Positions 1 through 7,452 of a stretch of DNA of 64,000 nucleotides are shown piece after piece; position 1 is the stretch's first letter, and every line of letters starts with the position of its first letter. The DNA is from Tenacibaculum skagerrakense (lineage in GTDB: Bacteria > Bacteroidota > Bacteroidia > Flavobacteriales > Flavobacteriaceae). The position numbers and the translations under genes are program-made. The notes under the pieces are model-generated. The model did not search any database. It was not told where the DNA came from and saw nothing but the letters and a program-made list of their open reading frames with translations. Where the stretch lies: the NCBI RefSeq assembly GCF_004345825.1, contig NZ_SLXM01000001.1:434001-498000 (forward strand). The letters run 5' to 3'.

Positions 1-2
1 TC

Positions 3-671
3 GAGAAATCGATGCGCTTTTTACAATTAATGGACAATGAGATTTTAAAGAATAAGAAAAAGTATGAACGAATTTTCAGGTTAAAGTATGAGTTACTCTA
101 TACGTTAAATTTAAACTATACGAACAATCAGAATAAAGCAATAGAGCGTTTAGAAGTATTAATAAAAAAGAAACACTCTGATATTGTTGGAGCTTTAGAT
201 TTACATTTAAGTTTAGTAGTGTTTTATTTTCAAAAAGGTGAAATACAAGCATCTTATAGCTTATTGTCTAAACTTTACCATACCGATAATTGGTATTTAG
301 AAAAAGTTGGAAAAGAATGGGTTATTAAAAAAAGTTTGATTGAAATTTTATTGCTTGTTGAACTCGATAAATTTGATTTATTTGAAAATAGAATAACCAG
401 ATTTAGGCGTCAATATGGAGCGTATCTTAAGGAAGTTAATCAGGAACGTGTTTTGATTTTCTTGAAATATGTAGCACAATATTATGATAATCCAAAAGAA
501 GTAACATCAGAAAGTTTTCTACATACGGTTAAAAATTCTTTTGATTGGATTGGAGCCAAACAAGAAGATATTTTCGTGATGAGTTTTTATGCTTGGTTAA
601 AAAGCAAAATGATTAAAAAACCGATTTATGATGTTACTTTAGATTTAATTGCACAAGCTCAATCTTTATAA
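3..671 (+). CDS. C-terminal part of a large helical protein, cut by the window start
   Basis: The reading frame is open to the left edge (codons precede the first ATG at position 12), so the visible 219+ residues are most likely the C-terminal part of a longer protein. The product is rich in Leu, Lys, Tyr and Phe and looks all-helical. The spacing of hydrophobic residues resembles degenerate TPR-type repeats, but no catalytic motif is visible and I do not recognise the family. Its stop overlaps the end of the convergent VOC gene by 6 bases. A cytosolic scaffold is a guess only. Confidence 0.6.
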   Translation, partial: EKSMRFLQLMDNEILKNKKKYERIFRLKYELLYTLNLNYTNNQNKAIERLEVLIKKKHSDIVGALDLHLSLVVFYFQKGEIQASYSLLSKLYHTDNWYLEKVGKEWVIKKSLIEILLLVELDKFDLFENRITRFRRQYGAYLKEVNQERVLIFLKYVAQYYDNPKEVTSESFLHTVKNSFDWIGAKQEDIFVMSFYAWLKSKMIKKPIYDVTLDLIAQAQSL

Positions 672-1055
672 AAAAGCTTCATCTATAGGTTCCCATAACT
701 CAATTTTGTTGCCGTCTAAATCAACAATCCAAGCAAATTTACCATAGCTGTACTCTTCAATATCTCCCAAAATAGTTACACCTTCTGCTTTGAGTTGTGC
801 TAATAATTCTTTTAAATTTTCAACTCTATAATTTACCATAAAATCCTTTTTTGAAGGAAGAAAGTGGTTGGTGTCTTTTTTAAACGGACTCCATTGTGTT
901 GAGGCTTTATTGTCGTTAGTATCTTTCCACCAAAATGTACAACCCCAATCGTCTGTATTAAAACCTAAATGTTTTTTATACCACTCTTTGGTCTCGTTAA
1001 CATCTTCAGTTTTAAAAAACACACCTCCTATACCTGTTACTTTACCTTTTTTCAT
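666..1055 (-). CDS. VOC (glyoxalase/bleomycin-resistance fold) family protein
   Basis: 129 residues, the usual length for a single-chain vicinal-oxygen-chelate protein with two beta-alpha-beta-beta-beta modules. The N-terminal GIGGVFFKTEDVNETKEWY segment and the C-terminal IVDLDGNKIELWEP segment are typical of the family; the latter carries the usual metal-ligand Glu. Such proteins bind a metal and act on small molecules (lyase, isomerase, dioxygenase or antibiotic binding); the substrate cannot be told from sequence. It is transcribed towards the partial gene at the left edge and appears monocistronic. Confidence 0.85.
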   Translation of the reverse strand: MKKGKVTGIGGVFFKTEDVNETKEWYKKHLGFNTDDWGCTFWWKDTNDNKASTQWSPFKKDTNHFLPSKKDFMVNYRVENLKELLAQLKAEGVTILGDIEEYSYGKFAWIVDLDGNKIELWEPIDEAFL

Positions 1056-1137
1056 TTGTTATAAATTTTTTGTTATTAAATTCTAATTAAATATTCGAAA
1101 CAACTATTTTTTAAATAAATACTTATAAGTAAACGTC

Positions 1138-1210
1138 AACCTGAATTTATTTCAGGTTCTCATTAATACAGTTAAAATAGCTTTATGAGATTCCGAAATA
1201 AATTCGGAAT
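1138..1210. repeat. two small palindromes sharing an inverted core
   Basis: Positions 1138-1158 form an 8-bp stem (AACCTGAA/TTCAGGTT) with a 5-nt loop. Positions 1190-1210 form another 8-bp stem (ATTCCGAA/TTCGGAAT). The cores GAATTTATTTC and GAAATAAATTC are reverse complements of each other. They lie between the VOC and DUF1801 genes. Neither is followed by a clear T-run, so they look like dispersed intergenic palindromes rather than terminators. Confidence 0.6.
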
Positions 1211-1227
1211 GACAGTAAGTCTTTAAA

Positions 1228-1686
1228 TTACTTCTTTTTTACGTTAGTTTCATAAGTGTTTATCCAATTTTCCACCGAAATTTTAGTGCATAGTTCGGCA
1301 ATTAAATCATAAGGAATATCGTCCATTTTTTTAAATCGGATACAGCTTTTCCCCATGTCTAATTTTCGATTGCTATGCTTTGGATATTCGTTTACAAACC
1401 AATCATGAATTTCAGGATTAGCATAAATTCCGCTATGGTACAAATTCACTGAATTCTTTTGTGAAGCCAAATTCATAAATGGTAACGGAAGCTTTGGGTC
1501 GCAATGATAACCGTCTGGATAAATTGAATGAGGAACATAATACCCTAACATGTTATAATTTATGCCTTCTTCAAAACCTTCAGGAAGATTCTTTTTAATG
1601 ACTGTTCTTATTTTTTCAATTACTGGTTTTCTGTCTTCTGGTAACTGATTAATATATTCTTCTGGTGTCGATGCTTCGTATTTCAT
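1228..1686 (-). CDS. DUF1801 (YdhG-like) family protein
   Basis: 152 residues. The N-terminus contains YINQLPEDRKPVIEKIR followed by a PEGFEEGINYNMLGYYVP segment, the pattern of the DUF1801/YdhG fold. The conserved NLYHSGIY and CIRFKKMDDIP stretches near the C-terminus fit the same family. Function is unknown in general; the fold is small and soluble. The gene is 7 bases downstream of the DUF4199 gene on the same strand, so the two may be cotranscribed. Confidence 0.8.
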   Translation of the reverse strand: MKYEASTPEEYINQLPEDRKPVIEKIRTVIKKNLPEGFEEGINYNMLGYYVPHSIYPDGYHCDPKLPLPFMNLASQKNSVNLYHSGIYANPEIHDWFVNEYPKHSNRKLDMGKSCIRFKKMDDIPYDLIAELCTKISVENWINTYETNVKKK

Positions 1687-1693
1687 GTTTAGA

Positions 1694-2200
1694 TTATTTG
1701 CGTTGAAGAAATAATGCTGAAATTAAAGATATAATAAATCCAATAATTAAAACGGTTACAAACATGATAAATGCCATAAAACCAGAACCTCCATATTGTT
1801 CCATTTGTTGGACTAGCTCTTTTCTTTTGATTTCAAATTCTTCCGGACTTAAAGTGTTTTTCATTGTTTCTAAACTTTTCTCCAAATATTCTGAAGCAAA
1901 TTCTGGATTGATTTGCGTGGTATAGATGTAGTCTATAATTCCAAAACCAATTCCAGCGCAAGTAGATATTAGTACACCAATTACTAAAGCTTTGATAAAA
2001 GTTACTGAGCCATTATTTTCATTATCTCGAAAATGTTTTATTCCAAAATACACAAATGAAAGAGAGGCAACCATGGACAGGTAACCAATTATTTCTTGCG
2101 TTGAGTAGTCAAAAGTTTTTCCTAAAGTTAATGCTAAAAAGAATAAAATGGAAGCTGTGAGAATACTATAGATACCGTATTTAATGATAGTATTTTTCAT
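1694..2200 (-). CDS. DUF4199 membrane protein
   Basis: 168 residues with four predicted membrane segments (about residues 8-27, 36-54, 69-92 and 142-165) and a charged segment containing a NTLSPEEFEIKRKELVQQME helix between segments 3 and 4. This layout is characteristic of the Bacteroidota-specific DUF4199 family, an inner-membrane protein of unknown role. It lies upstream of the DUF1801 gene and downstream of a membrane-anchored LuxR-type regulator transcribed the same way. Confidence 0.8.
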   Translation of the reverse strand: MKNTIIKYGIYSILTASILFFLALTLGKTFDYSTQEIIGYLSMVASLSFVYFGIKHFRDNENNGSVTFIKALVIGVLISTCAGIGFGIIDYIYTTQINPEFASEYLEKSLETMKNTLSPEEFEIKRKELVQQMEQYGGSGFMAFIMFVTVLIIGFIISLISALFLQRK

Positions 2201-2293
2201 AAAGGTTTTGGTTTAATGATGCTCAAAAGTAGTTTCCTTTACGAAAAAAGGACTCATACTAAAGTACCAAACTACTAGTACTTTTGTATAAAA

Positions 2294-2704
2294 CTAAATA
2301 ATTTCTAGTTCTTTAGCAATTTGAATGGCTTGTGTTCTTCTTTTTGCGTTTAATTTATTCAGAAGATTCGAAACGTGTGTTTTTATAGTGCTTTTAGATA
2401 GAAATAATGTAGCTGCAATTTCTTTATTAGAGAATCCTTTTGCTATTAATGCTAACACTTCATATTCTCTTGAAGTAATTTCAAGCTCTTTTATTTTCTG
2501 ATGATTAATTTCTGATGTAGTTTCTTCTGAAGGTTTAATTGCTTTTTTATTGATTATAGCGCCTATAAAAAAAGCAACTACAGCAATACTAGTAATAACA
2601 AGTTCAGTTTTTATTCCTCCAGAAATAATTGAATACTTACTGATTTGAAATAAAACCAGTAAAGCAATTATTAAAGCACTAAAAACAAAAATTGTTTTCT
2701 TCAT
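2294..2704 (-). CDS. LuxR-type HTH regulator with N-terminal membrane anchor
   Basis: 136 residues. Two hydrophobic segments near the N-terminus (about 4-22 and 34-52) are followed by a linker and a C-terminal GerE/LuxR helix-turn-helix (about 72-134), with the typical LTSREYEVLALIAKGFSNKE-like start and a STIKTHVSNLLNKLNAKRRTQA recognition region. There is no receiver domain, so it is not a classical response regulator. A membrane-tethered transcription factor is inferred. Targets are unknown; the adjacent DUF4199 gene is an obvious candidate. Confidence 0.8.
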   Translation of the reverse strand: MKKTIFVFSALIIALLVLFQISKYSIISGGIKTELVITSIAVVAFFIGAIINKKAIKPSEETTSEINHQKIKELEITSREYEVLALIAKGFSNKEIAATLFLSKSTIKTHVSNLLNKLNAKRRTQAIQIAKELEII

Positions 2705-2731
2705 GCTTCTAAGTTAAAAATTAGTACTAAA

Positions 2732-3670
2732 CTAGCAGAATTTCTTTTTGACTTTGTCAACAATTGTTTGAGCTAATTTTTCGTTGCTTTCTATGGTCCA
2801 TCCTGCTACATGAGGAGAAAGTAATACTTTTTCTGAGTTGATTAAATATTGAAAAGCTTCTGGCATCTGGGTGTCTGTAAAAAGATTTTCAAAGGATTTT
2901 TTCTCATATTCTAGCACGTCTAAACCTGCGCCTAATATTTTTCCAGACTCAATGGCAGCAACTAAATCTTTCGTAACCACCGATTTTCCTCTTGCAGTAT
3001 TGATTAACCAAAATGGGTTTTTAAAACCATTGATAAACGATTCGTTAACCATATTCATAGTTAATGCAGTTTGTGGCGTATGAAGACTTAATACATCAGC
3101 TTTTTTTTGTAATTCTTCAAGAGAAATTTGCCGGCAATTTTGGTCGCCAACATTTGGTTTTATATCGTAACACAACACCTCAACATCAAAACCTCTAAGT
3201 TTTTTAGCAAAGGCTTTTCCCATATTTCCGTAGCCAATAATACCAACTGTTTTACCGTCCAATTCGATTCCTCGATTCTCTTCACGTAACCATTTTCCTT
3301 CTCGAACTTCTTTATCCGCTTTGTTTAATTTGTTGAATAAAGAAAGTAACATTCCTAGAGCATGCTCTCCAACGGCATTTCTATTTCCTTCAGGAGCAGA
3401 AATTAATTCAATATTCTTTTGTAGTGCATAATCACAATCAATATTTTCCAATCCAGCACCCACACGACCAATAAATTTTAGGTTAGTGGCATTATCTAGA
3501 AACTGTTTATCAATAGTAAACCTACTTCTGATAACAATTCCATCATATTCATGAATTTTAGTTTCTATTTGGTCTTTTGAAGAGGTATAATCCTCATGAT
3601 TCGTATAACCTAAATCAGCTAACTGTTGAATTAATAAAGGATGATTTGAGTCGAGGTGAAGGACTTTCAT
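2732..3670 (-). CDS. D-2-hydroxyacid dehydrogenase, phosphoglycerate-dehydrogenase type
   Basis: 312 residues, the length of the short form without a C-terminal ACT domain. The NAD-binding motif GIIGYGNMG lies near residue 142. The catalytic set is visible: Arg in NTARGK (about 228), Glu in DVLEYE (about 257) and His in SPHVAG (about 289). It oxidises a D-2-hydroxyacid; the overall pattern points to 3-phosphoglycerate (serine synthesis), but relatives with other substrates exist, so no gene symbol is given. It lies in a same-strand run with the RDD and panB genes. Confidence 0.82.
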   Translation of the reverse strand: MKVLHLDSNHPLLIQQLADLGYTNHEDYTSSKDQIETKIHEYDGIVIRSRFTIDKQFLDNATNLKFIGRVGAGLENIDCDYALQKNIELISAPEGNRNAVGEHALGMLLSLFNKLNKADKEVREGKWLREENRGIELDGKTVGIIGYGNMGKAFAKKLRGFDVEVLCYDIKPNVGDQNCRQISLEELQKKADVLSLHTPQTALTMNMVNESFINGFKNPFWLINTARGKSVVTKDLVAAIESGKILGAGLDVLEYEKKSFENLFTDTQMPEAFQYLINSEKVLLSPHVAGWTIESNEKLAQTIVDKVKKKFC

Positions 3671-3682
3671 TTATATTGATTA

Positions 3683-4075
3683 TTAGTTATCAAATACAAC
3701 TATAGAATTTGCAATTTCGTCATGAATAGCTTGATTTTTTTTACTTGTAATCATAGTAAAAAAAGAAACCCAACCAAGTAATGCTTTACTAACAAATCTT
3801 AAGATGGCTTGAAAGAGATTTATCTTTTTGTTTGTGTTTACTCTTCTTACCTTTATTTTAAAGATTTGATGTCCAATGGTAGCTCCTGAAATAGAAACCA
3901 TTAAAGGTTCATATAGAAAAAAGATAAGAATATAAAAGAACGCCCTTAAGTACTCTGATGAGTCAGGTAAATTAGAAAATATATCTGATGCAGCTAAAGA
4001 TGCAATTATTAAAAAAACAGCATCAACAAAAGCTGCTTTAATTCGTATAAAAATACCAGGATAATTTTGGTTCAT
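3683..4075 (-). CDS. RDD family membrane protein
   Basis: 130 residues. The first membrane segment begins with the family signature (IRIKAAFVDAVFLIIASL, with the Arg and Asp that give RDD its name shifted to R/D positions). A second segment lies at about 43-60, and the hallmark GATIGHQIFKIKVRR follows. A final hydrophobic segment with WVSFFTMI closes the protein. RDD proteins are small inner-membrane proteins, some implicated in ion exchange; the specific role is unknown. It lies between panB and the dehydrogenase gene. Confidence 0.85.
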   Translation of the reverse strand: MNQNYPGIFIRIKAAFVDAVFLIIASLAASDIFSNLPDSSEYLRAFFYILIFFLYEPLMVSISGATIGHQIFKIKVRRVNTNKKINLFQAILRFVSKALLGWVSFFTMITSKKNQAIHDEIANSIVVFDN

Positions 4076-4093
4076 TATTTAGTATTAAAAATT

Positions 4094-4912
4094 CTAATAC
4101 TGCTCTTTCTCATTAGGGAAATCAACGCTTTTTACATCAGAAATATATTGCTTAAAAGCATTGGTCATTTCTGTGTGTAAGTCTAAATACCTACGTAAAA
4201 AACGAGGATTGAACTCATGTGTCATACCTAACATATCGTGCATTACTAAAACTTGTCCGTCTACACCACTACCAGCTCCAATTCCGATTACAGGAATCGA
4301 TATGCTTTCTGCAACTTCTTGCGCTAGTTTAGCAGGAACTTTTTCCAACACAATAGCAAAGCAACCTAACTCTTCTAATAATTTAGCATCTTCTTTTAAC
4401 TTTATAGCTTCCTCTTCTTCCTTAGCTCTTACAGTGTACGTTCCGAATTTATATATAGATTGAGGAGTTAAGCCTAAATGTCCCATTACAGGAATTCCTG
4501 CTGTTAAAATTCTAGAAATAGATTGTTGAATTTCTGCACCACCTTCTAACTTAACGGCGTGTCCTCCAGATTCTTTCATAATTCTAATAGCAGAACCTAA
4601 CGCTATTTTAGAATCTCCTTGATAAGATCCAAAAGGTAAATCTACTACTACTAAACAACGATCAATAGCTCTTACTACCGAACTAGCATGATAAATCATT
4701 TGATCTAAGGTAATTGGTAAAGTAGTTTCGTGTCCTGCCATTACATTAGAAGCAGAATCTCCAACTAAAATTACATCAATACCAGCATCGTCAACAATTT
4801 TAGCCATTGTATAGTCATACGCAGTTAACATTGAAATTTTTTCATTGTTACTCTTCATATCTACTAACGACTTTACAGTAACTTTTTTATATTCTTTTTT
4901 TGCTACAGACAT
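4094..4912 (-). CDS. panB: 3-methyl-2-oxobutanoate hydroxymethyltransferase
   Basis: 272 residues, normal for PanB. It transfers a hydroxymethyl group from 5,10-methylene-THF to 2-ketoisovalerate, the first committed step of pantothenate and CoA synthesis in the cytosol. Visible signatures are [27 protein letters not shown] with the metal-binding Asp, [17 protein letters not shown] with the substrate Lys/Glu, GHLGLTPQS and [20 protein letters not shown] with the catalytic Glu region. No other pan gene is adjacent. It is transcribed divergently from the NTF2-like gene that starts at 5024. Confidence 0.97.
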   Translation of the reverse strand: MSVAKKEYKKVTVKSLVDMKSNNEKISMLTAYDYTMAKIVDDAGIDVILVGDSASNVMAGHETTLPITLDQMIYHASSVVRAIDRCLVVVDLPFGSYQGDSKIALGSAIRIMKESGGHAVKLEGGAEIQQSISRILTAGIPVMGHLGLTPQSIYKFGTYTVRAKEEEEAIKLKEDAKLLEELGCFAIVLEKVPAKLAQEVAESISIPVIGIGAGSGVDGQVLVMHDMLGMTHEFNPRFLRRYLDLHTEMTNAFKQYISDVKSVDFPNEKEQY

Positions 4913-5023
4913 TTGTTGTTTTTTATTTTGGTAAAAATAGACAAAATAGGCTAAACAAGTTAATCTATTGTTAATTTGAATATAGTAGTCGACTTTTTGT
5001 TAGTTTTACTAAAAACTAAACCC

Positions 5024-5503
5024 ATGAGAAAACTTTTTACATTATTATTCTGTATTTTTTTAAGCACTTATTTACAAGCTCAAAACACTTCAGAAGAAAG
5101 CACTATTAAAACTGTAATTGACACTTTTTTTGAAGGATTACATGCAGGAGACTCTTCTATAGTGAGTAAAACACTTCATGCAGATATTAAAATTCAAACT
5201 ACATTCACCAATAAAGAAGGTGTTAAAGTATTAAGAGATCAAAAGAGAGATCAGCTATTAAAAGGGATTGCTGGTAAGAAAAAAGAAGATGTATATTTCG
5301 AAAAATTACTATCATATGACATAAAAATTGATGGTAATTTGGCTTCAGTTTGGACACCTTATGAATTTTATTTTAACGACAAGTTTAGTCATTGCGGAGC
5401 CAATTCATTTCAGTTGTTTAACAATAATGGCAAATGGGAAATTATTTATTTAGTTGATATGAGAAAGAGAGCAGGTTGTAAAGTAGTTGAAGAAAAAAAA
5501 TAA
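5024..5503 (+). CDS. secreted NTF2/SnoaL-like protein
   Basis: The open frame begins at 4976, but the ATG at 5024 gives a proper signal peptide (MRKLFTLLFCIFLSTYLQAQ, cleavage after AQA/Q) and is preceded by an A-rich stretch, so I use it. The mature part (about 140 residues) resembles the NTF2-like/lumazine-binding cone fold, with the opening pattern IKTVIDTFFEGLHAGDSSIV and a C-terminal GKWEIIYLVDMR strand. It is probably periplasmic, with unknown ligand. It ends 14 bases before an ECF sigma gene. Confidence 0.75.
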   Translation: MRKLFTLLFCIFLSTYLQAQNTSEESTIKTVIDTFFEGLHAGDSSIVSKTLHADIKIQTTFTNKEGVKVLRDQKRDQLLKGIAGKKKEDVYFEKLLSYDIKIDGNLASVWTPYEFYFNDKFSHCGANSFQLFNNNGKWEIIYLVDMRKRAGCKVVEEKK

Positions 5504-5517
5504 TGTATCTTTAAAGC

Positions 5518-6090
5518 GTGAGTGAAACTAGTAAAAACCAACTTTTAGATCCTGATACTTGGGTAGATAGCTATTCAGACTATCTGTTTAATTATGCAAT
5601 AGTTAGAGTGAATAATTCTGATATTGCGAAGGATTTAGTTCAAGAAACTTTTTTTGCAGGCTTAAGATCTGCAAAAAATTTCGAGGGAAAATCGACCGAA
5701 AGAACTTGGTTGATTTCTATCCTGAAGCGTAAAATTATTGACTATTACCGAAAAATAAACTCTAAAAAAGGACAAGCAGAGGTTCGAATGAGTTTTTATG
5801 AAGATGGAGAAAATGAAGGTAGTTGGATAGAAGAACGCGTACCACAATCTTGGGATAGTGAGACCGAGAAAGAAATAGAAAATGAAGAATTAAAAAACCA
5901 AATAGATGATTGTATAGATCATTTACCAGAGAAATATGCAATGGTTTTCAGAATGAAAACAATACAAGAGTTTGAAACTGAAGAAATTTGTAAGGAGTTA
6001 GATATAACTCCGTCAAACCTTTGGGTGATCATCCATAGAGCAAGAACGCAACTGAGAAGTTGCATGGAAAAAAATTGGTTCAATAAATAA
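5518..6090 (+). CDS. ECF-type RNA polymerase sigma factor (GTG start)
   Basis: 190 residues. Region 2 (about 15-85) contains DLVQETFFAGLRSA and a W-LISILKRKIIDYYRK segment. Region 4 (about 125-185) contains LPEKYAMVFRMKTIQEFETEEI and the HTH ITPSNLWVIIHRARTQLR. An in-frame TAA at 5512 leaves the GTG at 5518 as the only sensible start. The small gene 3 bases downstream encodes a HxxxCxxC zinc protein, the typical cognate anti-sigma arrangement, so the sigma factor is probably held inactive by that partner. The regulon is unknown. Confidence 0.9.
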   Translation: MSETSKNQLLDPDTWVDSYSDYLFNYAIVRVNNSDIAKDLVQETFFAGLRSAKNFEGKSTERTWLISILKRKIIDYYRKINSKKGQAEVRMSFYEDGENEGSWIEERVPQSWDSETEKEIENEELKNQIDDCIDHLPEKYAMVFRMKTIQEFETEEICKELDITPSNLWVIIHRARTQLRSCMEKNWFNK

Positions 6091-6093
6091 CAA

Positions 6094-6357
6094 ATGTTTA
6101 AATTTTTTAAAATTACCTGTCAAGAAGCAAACGAGATTTGTAATAAATCTCAATACAATGAAGCTACTCTCTTAGAGAAGGTAAAGCTAAACATTCATAT
6201 AGCCGTTTGTAAGATTTGTGCAATGTATTCTAAACAAAATGCCAAGTTAACAGATATATTTAGAGCAAAAGCTATAGACTGTAAAAATCATGTTCATTGT
6301 ATGAAAGAAGAAGACAAAGAATTATTAAAAGAAAAATTAAAAGAAATGTCAAGTTAG
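6094..6357 (+). CDS. small zinc-binding anti-sigma-like protein
   Basis: 87 residues, no membrane segment. It carries the HIAVCKIC motif (H-x3-C-x2-C, about residues 31-38), the zinc-binding signature of ZAS-type anti-sigma factors. Two further Cys (about 62 and 68) lie near the C-terminus. It is translationally linked to the sigma gene upstream (3-base gap). By analogy it should bind the sigma factor in the cytosol and release it on redox or metal change; that is inference from the motif and the context. Confidence 0.72.
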   Translation: MFKFFKITCQEANEICNKSQYNEATLLEKVKLNIHIAVCKICAMYSKQNAKLTDIFRAKAIDCKNHVHCMKEEDKELLKEKLKEMSS

Positions 6358-6455
6358 TTTCTTTTAATGAATTAAAAGAACGTTTTTGATTTTTTGTTAG
6401 ATTGAAACGGAGTTCACTTAAATTTAGGTAAATTCCGTTTTTTTAAATTATATAC

Positions 6456-7097
6456 ATGCACTTTTTACCTGAAGATATTGATAATTATGTTGTAAGTCAC
6501 TCTCAACAAGAACCTAAATTGTTGAAAGAGTTAAGTAGAGAAACTTGGCAAAAAGTTTTAAATCCTAGAATGTTAAGCGGCGCTTTTCAAGGAAGGGTTT
6601 TGAGCATAATTTCGAAGTTGATTTCTCCAAAAACCATTTTAGAAATAGGAACTTATACTGGGTACTCTGCACTGTGTTTAGCAGAAGGGCTTCAAGAGGA
6701 AGGAAGGTTACATACTATTGATAAAAATGAGGAATTAGAAGAATTACAATCAAAGTATTTTGAAAAATCTCCGTTTGGACATCAGATACAACAGTATGTA
6801 GGGAATGCTATTGAAATTATACCTACCATAGAAGATACATTCGATTTAGTTTTTATTGATGCAGATAAATCTAACTACCTTAATTATTTTGAATTAATAA
6901 TTGGAAAAATGAATAAAGGAGGAATTATTTTATCAGATAATGTATTATGGAGTGGAAAAGTAGTGGAACCTTTGGATGAAAAAGATATTGATACAAAAGT
7001 TCTACTTGAGTATAATCGTCTATTAAATGAAGATGATAGAATAGAAACTGTTTTATTACCGATTAGAGATGGTTTAACTGTAAGTAGAGTAAAGTAA
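6456..7097 (+). CDS. class I SAM-dependent O-methyltransferase
   Basis: 213 residues, matching the bacterial catechol/caffeoyl-CoA-type O-methyltransferase family. Motif I is ILEIGTYTGYSALCLAE (about 66-82). The metal-binding acidic motif is DLVFIDADKSNYLNYFE (about 132-148), followed by GGIILSDNVLWSGKV. It would transfer a methyl group from SAM to a hydroxyl in a metal-dependent manner; the natural substrate is unknown. It is cytosolic, stands alone, and ends 9 bases from the convergent tatA-like gene. Confidence 0.9.
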   Translation: MHFLPEDIDNYVVSHSQQEPKLLKELSRETWQKVLNPRMLSGAFQGRVLSIISKLISPKTILEIGTYTGYSALCLAEGLQEEGRLHTIDKNEELEELQSKYFEKSPFGHQIQQYVGNAIEIIPTIEDTFDLVFIDADKSNYLNYFELIIGKMNKGGIILSDNVLWSGKVVEPLDEKDIDTKVLLEYNRLLNEDDRIETVLLPIRDGLTVSRVK

Positions 7098-7106
7098 AAA
7101 CTTGCT

Positions 7107-7388
7107 CTACATATTTCTTTTGATAGGTCCGGTTAAATCGTCTATATTATCTTTAACTTCGTTTACTTCTTTATTAATGTCAGATACAATATCTGTATCT
7201 AACCCTTGATTTTTAGCACTATCGTTAATCTCTCTTTTAATTTCATTAGTTGCATCTTTTACTTGACGCATACCTTTCCCTAATCCACGTGCTATTTCAG
7301 GAATTTTATTAGGTCCAAATACAATTAATACAATTGCAAAAATCACAAAAATTTCAGGACCGCTTATGAATAATACTACTAAGTTCAT
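7107..7388 (-). CDS. tatA: Sec-independent protein translocase TatA/E
   Basis: 93 residues. It has a short N-terminus, one membrane helix (about 9-24), the invariant FGP motif in VLIVFGPNKIPEIARGLGKG, then an amphipathic helix and a charged C-terminal tail. This is the TatA/E pore-forming subunit of twin-arginine translocation in the inner membrane. tatC is not next to it. The gene precedes the M28 peptidase gene by position but the two are 64 bases apart with no clear shared operon signal. Confidence 0.9.
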   Translation of the reverse strand: MNLVVLFISGPEIFVIFAIVLIVFGPNKIPEIARGLGKGMRQVKDATNEIKREINDSAKNQGLDTDIVSDINKEVNEVKDNIDDLTGPIKRNM

Positions 7389-7452
7389 GGCTACAAAGAT
7401 ACATAAAATACACTACCTTGTTTTTTCTTATTAGTATAAAAAACAATTAAAT